Source: Alloalcanivorax xenomutans (GTDB lineage: Bacteria > Pseudomonadota > Gammaproteobacteria > Pseudomonadales > Alcanivoracaceae). From it: a DNA stretch of 64,000 nt. Positions within the stretch are counted from its first letter, which is position 1, and each line of letters begins with the position of its first letter. The stretch is taken from assembly GCF_900217905.1 (NCBI RefSeq), contig NZ_OBMO01000003.1:124001-188000 (forward strand), in the 5' to 3' direction. Positions 1 through 9,515 of this stretch are shown here, piece after piece. Under the pieces are notes generated by a model, which had not been told where the DNA came from, searched no databases, and saw nothing but the letters and a program-made list of their open reading frames with translations. A program made the translations under genes and the position numbers.

Positions 1-2
1 TA

Positions 3-2906
3 AAGCACCGCATCGAGGACGAAAAGCGTCAGGAACAGATCAAAACCCGGCTCTCCCAACTGGGGGATCTGATGCGTGGCGACATGGCCATCGACAAGCT
101 CGGCAGCAATCTGCTGGGCTATGTAATTCCCACTTTAAACGCTCAGATCGGTGCCTTTTATACCTTCGATGTGGAGCGCGAGCGCCTGTACATGCGGGCG
201 GCCTATGCCATGCAGCGCCGCAAGCATCTGGCCAATGATTTTGCTTTGGGTGAGTCACTGGTGGGGCAATGCGGGCTCGAAGGCAAGCCGATCATTCTTG
301 AGGAGGTTCCCGAGGATTACATCCTGGTGTCCTCGGGCACCGGTAACGCGGTGCCCCGTAATCTGATGGTGATTCCCATCTTCCATGAGGAAGAACTCAA
401 GGGGGTGCTTGAGATCGGCTCGTTCCGGCGCTTCGGAGAGGATGACCTGACTTTCCTCGAACAGGGAGTGGAACTGATCGGGGTGGCGCTGCATAGCGCG
501 CAGAGCCGGCTGCGTTTGGGGGAAATGCTGACCCGTACCCAGGAGCAGGCCAAGGAATTGAGCCTGCAGAAGGAGGAGATGGCCCGGGCCAACCAGGATC
601 TGGAACGCCAGGCTTCCGAGCTGGCGGCGTCCGAATCGCGCCTGCAGCAGCAGCAGGAAGAGCTCAAGGCCATCAACGAGGAGCTGGAGTCGCAAACCCA
701 GGCATTACGGGCGTCGGAGGAGTCGCTGCAGGCGCAGCAGGAAGAACTGCGGGTGACCAATGAGGAACTGGAAGCCCAGGCGCGCATGCTCAGTGAGCAA
801 AAGGGGGAGATGTCGCGCAAGAATACCGAGTTGGAGACACTCCATGAGGAGCTGGAGGACAAGGTCAAGGAGTTGGAGCTGTCGTCCAAGTACAAGTCCG
901 AGTTTCTCTCCACCATGTCCCACGAGTTGCGTACACCGCTGAACTCGATTCTGATTCTGTCCAACGCCCTGGGGCAGAACAAGAAAGGCAATCTGGACGA
1001 GAAGCAGGTGGAGCACGCCCAGGTGATTCATTCCGCCGGCTCGGATCTGCTGTCTCTGATCAACGACATCCTCGATATCTCCAAGATCGAGGAAGGCAAG
1101 ATGGACGTGGTCATCGATGAGATCACGCCTCAGGACGTCTCTGATTACTTCCAGCGTCATTTCACCCATGTGGCTGAAAACAAGGGTGTGGGCTTCAATG
1201 TGGTGATTGAGGAGGGCGTGCCGTTGCATTTTTATACCGACAAGCAGCGGCTGGAACAGATCGTCAAGAATTTGCTCTCCAATGCTCTCAAATTCACTGA
1301 CGAGGGCAGCGTGACATTGACCATTGCCCGGCCGGCCGAGGATGAGCGCATTCCAGGGAGGGTCCTGGAACGCGACAGCACCTTGTGCTTTGCCGTCACC
1401 GATACCGGTGTGGGTATTGCCGAGGATAAGCAGAAGCTGATCTTCGAAGCCTTCCAGCAGGCCGATGGCACCACCAGCCGCAAGTATGGCGGCACCGGAC
1501 TGGGGCTGACCATTTCCAGGGAACTGGCCCGTCTGCTGGGCGGGGAAATCGGCCTGCGCAGTGATGGTCTGGGGCAGGGCGCGACGTTCACGCTGTACTT
1601 GCCGGAAGGCGAGGCGCTGGGAGCCGAGGCCGCATTGGAGGAGAGCATGGACGTGGGCGCCAACGCCGAAGCGCACACTGCTCCCACCGCGCCCCTCGCC
1701 GTGGAGCCGTCAGCGGAAGAGTATGTGGTCCGTGAGAAGACCGTGCTGGTGGTGGAGGACGATCGTGAGTTCGCCAATGTGCTGGTGGATTTGGCCGCGG
1801 ACTACGGGCTGGAGAGCCATATCTGTGTTGACGGCGAAAGCGGTCTGGAATACGCCAGCCGTTATCGTCCCAGTGCCATCATTCTGGACATCGGCCTGCC
1901 GGGTATCGACGGCTGGGAGGTGATGGAACGTCTCAAGGCGGATCCGCGTACCCAGGATATTCCTGTACATTTCCTGTCCGGCAAGGATGAGCGTAAGAAA
2001 GCGCTGGACTTGGGCGCCATCGACTTCCTTACCAAGCCGGTCAGCCAGGAGCAGATGCTGTCCGCGTTCGGCACCATCGAGCAGGCCATCGAAAAGAATG
2101 TCCGCCGCTTGTTAGTGGTTGAAGACAGCGAGGCTCAGCACGCCAGCATCCGCGAGCTGTTCGACCAGAAGGGTGTTGAGATTACCGCGGTGACCAGCGG
2201 TGAGGAGGCCTTGTCGGCATTGGGAGAACGGGTCTATGACTGCATGATTCTGGATCTGACCCTGCCGGATATGACCGGCTTCGAATTGCTGGAGCGTCTG
2301 CACGAAGGCGACGAGAACGAGGCCCTGCCGGTGGTGATCTACACTGGCAAGGATCTGACCCGGGAAGAAGAGGCCAAGCTGCGCAAGTACGCGGACCGCA
2401 TCATCCTCAAGACGGAGCGTTCCCACGAGCGGCTGCTTAATGAGGCCTCGCTGTTCCTGCACTGGCTGGAATCCACTCTGCCCAGCCATCGGCGCGGCAA
2501 TCCGGAACTGATCGAGCACCGCGATGACATTTTCGAAGGCAAGCGGCTGCTGTTGGTGGACGACGATATGCGCAACATCTACGCACTGTCCGCCCAATTG
2601 GAGGAACTGGGCTTCGATATCGAGATCGCCAATAACGGCCGTGAAGCCATTGAAGCCCTGGAAGCATCCCCACAAACGGATATCGTGCTGATGGACATCA
2701 TGATGCCGGAAATGGACGGCTATCAGGCGATGGGGCACATCCGGCAGCAGCCTCGGTTCGCCACGCTGCCGATCCTGGCTCTCACCGCCAAGGCGATGAA
2801 GGATGACCGGTCCAAATGTCTGGAGGCGGGTGCCAATGACTACTGCTCCAAACCCATCGACATGAGCAAGCTGACCTCGCTGATGCGGGTCTGGCTGCAC
2901 CGCTAG
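3..2906 (+). CDS. Hybrid sensor histidine kinase, GAF-HisKA-HATPase-REC-REC-REC (5' partial)
   Basis: The frame is open from base 3, so the gene starts upstream of the window; the ATG at base 72 is internal. Counting from that ATG: a GAF domain (about 1-146), a long Glu/Gln-rich coiled coil (about 150-275), the H box with phospho-acceptor His at codon 921-923 (SHELRTPLN), an ATPase domain with GGTGLGL, then three receiver domains with phospho-accepting Asp codons at 1887, 2253 and 2694. This is a cytoplasmic signal-integrating kinase, and sensor or membrane parts may lie upstream. It is followed after 11 bases by a CheR-type gene, giving a kinase/CheR/CheB cluster without CheA, CheW or a chemoreceptor in view. 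Family assignment is secure; the signal is unknown. Confidence 0.93.
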   Translation, partial: KHRIEDEKRQEQIKTRLSQLGDLMRGDMAIDKLGSNLLGYVIPTLNAQIGAFYTFDVERERLYMRAAYAMQRRKHLANDFALGESLVGQCGLEGKPIILEEVPEDYILVSSGTGNAVPRNLMVIPIFHEEELKGVLEIGSFRRFGEDDLTFLEQGVELIGVALHSAQSRLRLGEMLTRTQEQAKELSLQKEEMARANQDLERQASELAASESRLQQQQEELKAINEELESQTQALRASEESLQAQQEELRVTNEELEAQARMLSEQKGEMSRKNTELETLHEELEDKVKELELSSKYKSEFLSTMSHELRTPLNSILILSNALGQNKKGNLDEKQVEHAQVIHSAGSDLLSLINDILDISKIEEGKMDVVIDEITPQDVSDYFQRHFTHVAENKGVGFNVVIEEGVPLHFYTDKQRLEQIVKNLLSNALKFTDEGSVTLTIARPAEDERIPGRVLERDSTLCFAVTDTGVGIAEDKQKLIFEAFQQADGTTSRKYGGTGLGLTISRELARLLGGEIGLRSDGLGQGATFTLYLPEGEALGAEAALEESMDVGANAEAHTAPTAPLAVEPSAEEYVVREKTVLVVEDDREFANVLVDLAADYGLESHICVDGESGLEYASRYRPSAIILDIGLPGIDGWEVMERLKADPRTQDIPVHFLSGKDERKKALDLGAIDFLTKPVSQEQMLSAFGTIEQAIEKNVRRLLVVEDSEAQHASIRELFDQKGVEITAVTSGEEALSALGERVYDCMILDLTLPDMTGFELLERLHEGDENEALPVVIYTGKDLTREEEAKLRKYADRIILKTERSHERLLNEASLFLHWLESTLPSHRRGNPELIEHRDDIFEGKRLLLVDDDMRNIYALSAQLEELGFDIEIANNGREAIEALEASPQTDIVLMDIMMPEMDGYQAMGHIRQQPRFATLPILALTAKAMKDDRSKCLEAGANDYCSKPIDMSKLTSLMRVWLHR

Positions 2907-2917
2907 GAGGCTCTCTC

Positions 2918-3784
2918 GTGCAGCAGTCCATGGACGTGATCGACGACGATCAGATTCAAATCGAGGATATCGAGATCCGCTTGCTGCTGGAGGCGATCTA
3001 CCAGCTCTATGGCTATGATTTTCGCGCCTACAGCCGGGCCTCCATGCGCCGCCGGGTGATGCATCGCCTGACCATGTCCGGCTTCCCTTCGGTGATGCAA
3101 ATGACCGAACGGGTGCTGCGGGATCGTCAGTTTTTCGTCACGCTGCTCAATGATCTGACCGTCAACGTGACGGAAATGTACCGGGATCCAGAGTTTTATC
3201 GCGCCTTCCGCGAGGAGGTAATCCCGGTATTGAAGACCTTTCCGTTCATCAAGATTTGGCACGCCGGCTGCTCCACCGGTGAGGAAATTTATTCCATGGC
3301 CATTCTGCTGGAGGAAGAGGGGCTGTACGACCGGGCCATGTTGTACGCCACCGACATTGACAAGAATGTACTGGTGGCGGCTAAGAAAGGGATCTATCCC
3401 ATCGATGCCTTCAAGCAGTATACCGAGAACTACCGCCGGGCCGGTGGCCGCAAATCGCTGTCGGAGTACGCCACGGCGCGTTACGACAGCGTGATCATGG
3501 AGCAACGGCTAAAGCGCAATATCGTTTTTGCCGATCATGATCTGGCCACGGACCAGGTGTTCGGCGAGATGCACGTGATCTTGTGCCGGAATGTACTGAT
3601 CTACTTTGACCGGCCGTTACAGGAACGGGTGATCCGCCTGTTCGACGACAGCCTGGATCTGGGTGGTTTCCTTTGCCTGGGGACCAAGGAAAGCCTGCGT
3701 TTCAGTGGGAACGAAGACGCTTTCGATGTAATCAACAAGTCACTGCGCATCTTCCGTAAGCGACAGATCCCACATAACGCCTAA
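2918..3784 (+). CDS. CheR-type protein-glutamate O-methyltransferase
   Basis: This 288-residue protein has the CheR layout: an N-terminal helical domain with an Arg-rich patch (RRRVMHRL), then a Rossmann methyltransferase domain with the SAM motif HAGCSTGEE and the C-terminal NVLIYF motif. CheR enzymes methylate receptor glutamates using S-adenosylmethionine. The GTG start at 2918 has a perfect AGGAGG seven bases upstream, overlapping the stop of the kinase gene; an ATG at 2930 is an alternative. No chemoreceptor gene is nearby, so the substrate may be the coiled coil of the neighbouring kinase or a receptor elsewhere (inference). Confidence 0.92.
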   Translation: MQQSMDVIDDDQIQIEDIEIRLLLEAIYQLYGYDFRAYSRASMRRRVMHRLTMSGFPSVMQMTERVLRDRQFFVTLLNDLTVNVTEMYRDPEFYRAFREEVIPVLKTFPFIKIWHAGCSTGEEIYSMAILLEEEGLYDRAMLYATDIDKNVLVAAKKGIYPIDAFKQYTENYRRAGGRKSLSEYATARYDSVIMEQRLKRNIVFADHDLATDQVFGEMHVILCRNVLIYFDRPLQERVIRLFDDSLDLGGFLCLGTKESLRFSGNEDAFDVINKSLRIFRKRQIPHNA

Positions 3785-3797
3785 ACCGAGAAGAACG

Positions 3798-4289
3798 ATG
3801 ATCGAGCAGAAGCTGCTTTTGGTCGATGACCAACCCGCCAATCTGGTGTCTCTGGAAGCCATTCTGGAGGAGGAAGGACGCGTGTTGCTCAAGGCCGAGT
3901 CCGGTCAGGCCGCCTTGAGAATCATGCTCAGGGAGGACATTTCGCTGGTGCTGCTGGATGTGCAGATGCCGGGCATGGACGGTTTCGAAGTGGCGGAACT
4001 GATGCGTCAGCGCAAGGATACCCAGACCATTCCGATTATTTTCGTGACGGCTATCTCCAAAGAGAAAAAGTATGTGTTCAAGGGTTATCAGGCCGGCGCC
4101 GTGGATTACCTGTTCAAACCTCTGGATCCATTGATTCTGAAAAGCAAAGTCAACTTCTTCCTGGAGCTGGACCGGCAACGCCGGGACCTGCTTGCCAAGC
4201 TGAAGGAAGCCCAGGCCCACCGCGCCGCCTATGAGGCGGAGAAGGCCCGTATGCAACGGGAACGGGGAGGCGGCTCCGGTACGGCCTGA
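3798..4289 (+). CDS. Single-domain response regulator with coiled-coil tail
   Basis: A receiver domain fills the first ~120 residues: acidic pair D10-D11, phospho-acceptor D54 (LLDVQMPGMDG), and the conserved Lys in YLFKP. A charged helical tail (about 125-160) ends in a Gly-rich stretch. There is no DNA-binding or enzymatic output domain, so it probably acts by protein contact or as a phosphate relay or sink. Its receiver is clearly paralogous to that of the REC-PAS-PilZ protein two genes downstream; both carry FVTAISK and [15 protein letters not shown]. It starts 13 bases after the cheR-like gene in the same operon. Confidence 0.9.
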   Translation: MIEQKLLLVDDQPANLVSLEAILEEEGRVLLKAESGQAALRIMLREDISLVLLDVQMPGMDGFEVAELMRQRKDTQTIPIIFVTAISKEKKYVFKGYQAGAVDYLFKPLDPLILKSKVNFFLELDRQRRDLLAKLKEAQAHRAAYEAEKARMQRERGGGSGTA

Positions 4290-4376
4290 AGACGATAGGG
4301 CGGGGAGCAGGAGCGAAAGGGAGCGGATGGCAATGACACAACACCGGCAAGCCAGTAGGCGCGCCGGCCGGGCGCC

Positions 4377-4952
4377 ATGCGCAGGGCGGTGAAAGCGGTG
4401 GTAATGGGGGCGTCCTGGGGGGGATTGAACGCCTTCTCCACGATTCTCGCCGCTTTACCGGCGCGGTTTCCGGCCGCGGTGCTGCTGGTCCAGCATCAGC
4501 ATGCCAGCGCCGACAACCGGTTGGCGTGGTTGTTGTCCCGCTATAGCGCCTTGCCGGTGCGGGCTCCGGAGGACAAAGAGGAGATTCTGCCCGGTCACGT
4601 ATATGTGGCGCCGCCGGGGTACCACATGCTGGTCAATGAGGACGACACCGTGGCACTTTCCACCTATCGGCCGGTGCATTTTTCCCGGCCGTCCATTGAT
4701 GAGCTGTTCTTCTCCGCGGGTCATGCCTATGGCGCGGCACTGGTCGGCGTATTGTTGACCGGCGCCAACGACGACGGTTCCGACGGTCTCGATTATATCC
4801 GTCGGCGCGGCGGCCATACTCTGGTGCAGTCACCGCAAAGCAGCGAGGCGCCGGTGATGCCCGAAGCGGCGATAATAAAAGGCGCGGCGCGAGAGGTGCT
4901 CGATCTGGAACGGATCGGGCCGTACCTGGCGGACTATTTGGTTGGGTTGTGA
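4377..4952 (+). CDS. CheB-type protein-glutamate methylesterase (catalytic domain only)
   Basis: The 191 residues correspond to the CheB catalytic domain with no attached receiver. The expected catalytic triad is visible: Ser13 in GASWGG, His40 in LVQHQH, and an Asp around 133 in LLTGANDDGSDG. CheB hydrolyses methyl-glutamates or deamidates glutamines made by CheR-type enzymes. Without its own receiver, regulation would have to come from one of the flanking separate receiver proteins (inference). The start follows an 87-base gap that shows no other gene, and the stop lies one base before the next ATG. Confidence 0.9.
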   Translation: MRRAVKAVVMGASWGGLNAFSTILAALPARFPAAVLLVQHQHASADNRLAWLLSRYSALPVRAPEDKEEILPGHVYVAPPGYHMLVNEDDTVALSTYRPVHFSRPSIDELFFSAGHAYGAALVGVLLTGANDDGSDGLDYIRRRGGHTLVQSPQSSEAPVMPEAAIIKGAAREVLDLERIGPYLADYLVGL

Positions 4953-4953
4953 C

Positions 4954-6087
4954 ATGAAAAAACAGAATATTCTCGTTGTGGACGACCGTCAGGAGAACCT
5001 GGTCGCCATGGAAGCGGTGCTGGAGGGGGAGGACCGTAATCTGATCATGGCGAAGTCCGGTGATGAAGCCCTGGCGCGGGCGCTCAAGTATGATCTTGCC
5101 CTGATTCTGCTCGACGTGCAGATGCCGGACATGGATGGCTTCGAGGTGGCCACGCTGTTACGGCAGAACCGCCGTACCCGGCACATTCCGATCATTTTCG
5201 TCACCGCCATTTCCAAGGATCAGAGCTACGTCTTCAAGGGTTATCAGCACGGCGCGGTGGACTACCTGTTCAAACCGGTGGATGAACAGATTCTGGAAGC
5301 CAAGGTCAATGTCTTCCTGGAGCTGGACCGTCAGCGCTGGCGCTTACGGCAGGCGGTGGTGCAGATGAAGCGGCTCAAGGACGAGAACGAGCGCTTGCTG
5401 CAGGCGCTGGGGGATGCAGTCCTCGGCACCGACGCGGATGGCGTGGTCAGCTTCTGCAACGCGTCCGCCTGTGCATTACTGGACCGCGAACGGGATTCGC
5501 TGCTGAGCCGGCCGATCACGCAAGTCCTGCCTATCGTTGCAGGTGACGACAGCAACGCAAGCTGGCAGGATAGCCCCATATTCGCCCGTTGCTCGCAAGG
5601 GGAAGCCTGGGAAGGCGATTTGACCCTGGAAAGCGGCAGCGAGGAAGCGCCTCAATACCTGCGGGTTCATGCCAATCCGGTGTGTCGTCAGGACGATCCG
5701 TTCACCGGGACGGTCTTCGTGCTGCGGCCGCGCCATGGCGAGGAACCGATGCGCGGACCGGAACGCCGCAAGCATTCCCGTAAACAGATGTTTCGGGAAT
5801 TGGTGGTGTTTGATCGTGGCACCGGTGGTAATGTGGGCAGGCTGACCAATCTGAGCCTGGGCGGGTTCCGGCTGGCCATGCGCCGTGATGCGGCGCCTGG
5901 CGAGCACTGGGAACTGGGCATGGTGCTTCCGGATCGAATCGGAGACGTGAACACCATGAGCTTCGATGCCCGGGTGGTGTGGAGTGAGCAGGGAACCGGT
6001 CCTTCGGAATATCACGGGGGGTTCCAGTTCCTGGATCTCTCGGAGGCGAATCGGGAGATTGTGGAGACGTTAATGAACAGGTATTGA
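4954..6087 (+). CDS. REC-PAS-PilZ response regulator (predicted c-di-GMP effector)
   Basis: The ATG at 4954 is chosen over an in-frame TTG 12 bases upstream that lies inside cheB. The 377 residues split into a receiver (D54 in [11 protein letters not shown]), a helical linker, a PAS-like segment (about 145-260), and a C-terminal PilZ domain (about 270-377) with the two c-di-GMP contacts of the family, RKHSR (RxxxR) and NLSLGG (D/NxSxxG). It should therefore couple phosphorylation from the upstream kinase to c-di-GMP binding. Its stop is two bases from the gspE ATG, so it is probably co-transcribed with the secretion operon. Domain calls are strong; its target is inferred. Confidence 0.9.
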   Translation: MKKQNILVVDDRQENLVAMEAVLEGEDRNLIMAKSGDEALARALKYDLALILLDVQMPDMDGFEVATLLRQNRRTRHIPIIFVTAISKDQSYVFKGYQHGAVDYLFKPVDEQILEAKVNVFLELDRQRWRLRQAVVQMKRLKDENERLLQALGDAVLGTDADGVVSFCNASACALLDRERDSLLSRPITQVLPIVAGDDSNASWQDSPIFARCSQGEAWEGDLTLESGSEEAPQYLRVHANPVCRQDDPFTGTVFVLRPRHGEEPMRGPERRKHSRKQMFRELVVFDRGTGGNVGRLTNLSLGGFRLAMRRDAAPGEHWELGMVLPDRIGDVNTMSFDARVVWSEQGTGPSEYHGGFQFLDLSEANREIVETLMNRY

Positions 6088-6089
6088 CC

Positions 6090-7619
6090 ATGAGCGAAGC
6101 AGTCCTGGAAGGCACCGAAGAACGGCAATCGGCCGATATGGAAGAAGTGCAGGATGGCCCCTTGCTGTTACCCTATGGTTTCGCGCGCCGCTTCGGCGTG
6201 CTGCTGAGGGAGAAAGAAGGGCGCCAGGAGTTATGCTGCCGCCGTGGCGCGAATCTGTCCGCGCTGTCCGAGGTGCAACGCTGGCTGGGCGCATTGCCGC
6301 CAGTGGTGACATTGGACGAGGGCGCTTTCAATACCGCCATGGCGCTGACCTATGAGCAGCAGCGTGGTGCCGCGGCGGAAGCCGCCGACAACCTGGAAGG
6401 CCTGGACCTGGCCAGCCTGGCGGATTCTCTGCCGGAAACCTCCGATCTGCTGGAGCAGGAAGACGATGCTCCGATCATTCGCCTGATCAATGCCCTGTTT
6501 CAGGAAGCGATCCGCGAGAACGCTTCCGATATCCATATCGAAACCTTTGAACGTCGCCTGGTGGTGCGCATGCGCGTGGACGGTGTGCTGCGCGAAGTGC
6601 TGACACCGAAACGGGAACTTGCGCCGCTGCTGGTCTCCCGGATCAAGGTCATGGCGCGTATGGACATCGCCGAGAAACGGGTTCCCCAGGACGGCCGTAT
6701 TTCCCTGCGGCTCGGCGGCCGCGATGTGGACGTGCGGGTATCGACCATGCCCTCCAGCAACGGTGAACGGGTGGTGCTGCGTCTGCTGGATAAACAGGCG
6801 GGGCGGCTGCAAGTCTCCCATCTGGGCATGGGCAAAGAGTGCGATTCGCGCATGCGCGAGTTGATCCATAAACCCCACGGCATCATTCTGGTTACCGGCC
6901 CCACCGGCTCCGGTAAAACCACCACTCTGTACGCTTCCCTGACCGAACTGAACGAATCCACCCGTAATATCCTGACCGTGGAAGACCCGATCGAATATCA
7001 GCTCGAGGGAATCGGCCAAACCCAGGTCAATTCCAAGGTGGACATGACCTTCGCCCGTGGTTTGCGGGCGATTCTCCGTCAGGACCCGGACGTGGTGATG
7101 GTGGGGGAGATTCGCGACCTGGAAACCGCCGAAATCGCGGTACAGGCGTCACTGACCGGGCACCTGGTGCTGTCCACCTTGCACACCAACACCGCGGTGG
7201 GCGCGGTGACCCGTTTGCAGGACATGGGCATCGAACCCTTCCTGCTCTCCAGTTCCCTGCTTGGAGCCCTGGCGCAACGGCTGGTGAGAGTGCTTTGCGA
7301 TGACTGCAAGGAAGGCCATGAGCCCACCGAAAGCGAGCGCCAGTTAATGGGGCTGGCCCCGGACCAGGAAGCCACTTTGTATCGTCCGGTGGGCTGTGAA
7401 AAGTGTAATCATCAAGGCTACCGCGGGCGTACCGGCATTTATGAGCTGGTGATTATTGATGAGCCCATGCGTCAGCTGATTCATGACCGTGCCGGTGAGC
7501 TGAAACTGGCCCGCCATGCCCGCACGCTGACGCCGAGTATCCGTGATGACGGCTGGCGCAAGGTGCTGGCCGGAGAAACCACCATCGAGGAAGTGCTGCG
7601 AGTCACTCGGGAAGACTGA
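6090..7619 (+). CDS. gspE: Type II secretion ATPase GspE
   Basis: GspE is the cytoplasmic hexameric ATPase that drives pseudopilus assembly in type II secretion. The 509-residue protein has an N-terminal T2SSE domain (about 20-140), a Walker A motif GPTGSGKTT (Lys276), the Asp-rich and Walker B regions ([22 protein letters not shown]), and the four-Cys zinc-binding C-terminal motif (CDDC...CEKC). The ATG at 6090 follows the PilZ gene by two bases; an in-frame TTG at 6084 overlaps that gene and is less likely. No MshE-type c-di-GMP motif was seen in the N-terminus. Confidence 0.97.
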   Translation: MSEAVLEGTEERQSADMEEVQDGPLLLPYGFARRFGVLLREKEGRQELCCRRGANLSALSEVQRWLGALPPVVTLDEGAFNTAMALTYEQQRGAAAEAADNLEGLDLASLADSLPETSDLLEQEDDAPIIRLINALFQEAIRENASDIHIETFERRLVVRMRVDGVLREVLTPKRELAPLLVSRIKVMARMDIAEKRVPQDGRISLRLGGRDVDVRVSTMPSSNGERVVLRLLDKQAGRLQVSHLGMGKECDSRMRELIHKPHGIILVTGPTGSGKTTTLYASLTELNESTRNILTVEDPIEYQLEGIGQTQVNSKVDMTFARGLRAILRQDPDVVMVGEIRDLETAEIAVQASLTGHLVLSTLHTNTAVGAVTRLQDMGIEPFLLSSSLLGALAQRLVRVLCDDCKEGHEPTESERQLMGLAPDQEATLYRPVGCEKCNHQGYRGRTGIYELVIIDEPMRQLIHDRAGELKLARHARTLTPSIRDDGWRKVLAGETTIEEVLRVTRED

Positions 7620-7786
7620 TTCGCCGCTTTCAATAAGACGCCGGAAAGGCGCATGGAGAAATGTCGTGAAGTATGGAATTCGAGCAATCGGAGATGGCCG
7701 GCAAGCGTCTGTCATTCAACGGTCATGGTTTACGGTGACAGTGCCCCCACTTTGCGCCTCTGGGCAAGCAGTAACAGGCCGCCATC

Positions 7787-9007
7787 ATGCCCGCGTTTGA
7801 ATACCGTTCCCTGGATCACCGGGGCAAAGTTAAAAAAGGCACCGCCGAGGCCGACAGCGCCCGCCAGGTCCGCCAACAGCTGCGGGACAAAGGCTGGGTG
7901 CCGCTGGAAGTGGTGGAAACCCGCGACCGGGGCGGGCAGGGCGGACTGCGCCTCTCTGGCGGCTCCAACAAACTCAAGGGTGGCGAGCAGGCGCTGGTGA
8001 CGCGCCAGCTGGCGACACTGCTCAAATCCGGTTTGCCGGTGGAGCAGGCACTCTCCGCGGTGGCCAAGCAGGCCGCCAACCCGCGTGTCGAACGGATCAT
8101 GATGGCGGTTCGCGCCAAGGTTCTCGAGGGCTTCAGTCTGGCCCGCGCCCTGGCGGAGTTCCCCCGTGCCTTTCCGGAAATGTATCGGGCCACGGTGGCG
8201 GCCGGTGAACAGAGCGGCCATCTGGAGCAGGTGCTCGAGCAACTGGCCGATTACCTGGAAACCCGCCATGACACCGGTCGTTCGGTATCGCAGGCGATGA
8301 TTTACCCGGCCTTTATCATGGTCTTCTCCATGGTGCTGATCGCCTTCCTGATGACTTTCGTGGTGCCGAAAATGGTGGCGGTATTTGAAAACCGCGATCA
8401 GAAACTGCCCACTATCACGGAAGTGGTGATCTGGCTCAGTGACTTTTCCCGCGACTGGGGCTGGTTGGTGGTGCTGGTTCTGATCGGCGCCATCGCGTTG
8501 TTTGCCCGGGCCCTGCGTGAACCCGGGTTTCGCCTGCGCGTGCATCGGCGTTTGGTCAATATCCCCCTGGTGGGTACCATGTTGCGCGCCTCGGATAGCG
8601 CCCGTCTGGCCAGCACCCTGGGCATTCTCGGGCGCTCCGGCGTACCTTTGGTGGACGCTCTGTTCATTGCTGCCCAGGTGGTCGGCAACCTGGCTATCCG
8701 CGAGGCGGTCAAGAACGCGGCGGCACGGGTGCGCGAGGGCGGCAACCTAAGCCGCGCGCTGGACAAGAGCGGTTTTTTCCCGCCCATGCTGGTGCAGATG
8801 ATCGCCAGTGGCGAAACCTCCGGCGAGCTGGATCATATGCTCACCCGGGCGGCGGATTACCAGGAACGGGAGCTCAATAGTACGGTCAGTACTCTTGTGG
8901 GGCTGCTGGGGCCGATCATGCTGCTGGTGATGGCGGGATTCGTGATTATGATTGTCCTGGCGGTGATGCTGCCGATCATGCAGATGAACAATTTCATGGC
9001 GGGATAA
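7787..9007 (+). CDS. gspF: Type II secretion inner-membrane platform protein GspF
   Basis: The 406 residues match GspF in length and layout: two homologous T2SSF domains, each followed by hydrophobic segments (around 170-225 and 375-400), plus the typical start MPAFEYRSLDHRGK. GspF forms the polytopic platform contacting GspE and GspL. A 167-base gap separates it from gspE, the largest gap inside this operon. I see no other convincing gene there; short reading frames crossing the gap run into gspF in the wrong frame. An internal promoter in the gap is possible but I cannot point to one. Confidence 0.96.
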   Translation: MPAFEYRSLDHRGKVKKGTAEADSARQVRQQLRDKGWVPLEVVETRDRGGQGGLRLSGGSNKLKGGEQALVTRQLATLLKSGLPVEQALSAVAKQAANPRVERIMMAVRAKVLEGFSLARALAEFPRAFPEMYRATVAAGEQSGHLEQVLEQLADYLETRHDTGRSVSQAMIYPAFIMVFSMVLIAFLMTFVVPKMVAVFENRDQKLPTITEVVIWLSDFSRDWGWLVVLVLIGAIALFARALREPGFRLRVHRRLVNIPLVGTMLRASDSARLASTLGILGRSGVPLVDALFIAAQVVGNLAIREAVKNAAARVREGGNLSRALDKSGFFPPMLVQMIASGETSGELDHMLTRAADYQERELNSTVSTLVGLLGPIMLLVMAGFVIMIVLAVMLPIMQMNNFMAG

Positions 9008-9052
9008 CCCCCCTTTTTCTTAGGTGCTCGATAACGTAAAGAAGGTGAACAA

Positions 9053-9484
9053 ATGAAAACCAAGCGACGGAACCAGCGCGGTTTTACCCTCCTGGAAATC
9101 ATGGTGGTGGTGGCGATTCTCGGCCTGCTGGCGGCGATGATCGTGCCCAATGTGATCGGTCAGGGCGAACAGGCCAAGGTCGATATCGCCAAGACCAACA
9201 TGTCCCGCATTGTCCAGCAGTTGGATATGTACAAGTTCAACAATGGCCGCTATCCGAGCACCGAGGAAGGTATCCGGGCTTTGGTGGAGCGCCCGGCGTC
9301 GGCGAAGAAATGGCCCGAGGGAGGCTACCTGCCGCAGATTCCCCAGGACCCCTGGGGTAATGACTATGTCTATCTGAGCCCGGGCGTGGATGGTCCTTTC
9401 GATCTTTACTCCCTGGGAGCGGACGGTGCTGAAGGCGGCACCGGTGTGGACGCGGACATCAGCTGGCGCGACAGCAGCAACTGA
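9053..9484 (+). CDS. gspG: Major pseudopilin GspG
   Basis: GspG is the main subunit of the type II secretion pseudopilus. The short basic leader ends at the prepilin peptidase site RG|FTLLEIMVVVAILG with the conserved Glu at +5. The rest matches GspG, including YKFNNGRYPSTEEG and the calcium-site region PWGNDYVYLSPG and D/Y-LYSLGADG near the C-terminus. At 143 residues it has the usual length. A good ribosome site (AAGAAGG) precedes the ATG. It follows gspF after 45 bases. Confidence 0.98.
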   Translation: MKTKRRNQRGFTLLEIMVVVAILGLLAAMIVPNVIGQGEQAKVDIAKTNMSRIVQQLDMYKFNNGRYPSTEEGIRALVERPASAKKWPEGGYLPQIPQDPWGNDYVYLSPGVDGPFDLYSLGADGAEGGTGVDADISWRDSSN

Positions 9485-9515
9485 CGCTGGCGACTGACGA
9501 CCGGAAGGATCTGCC

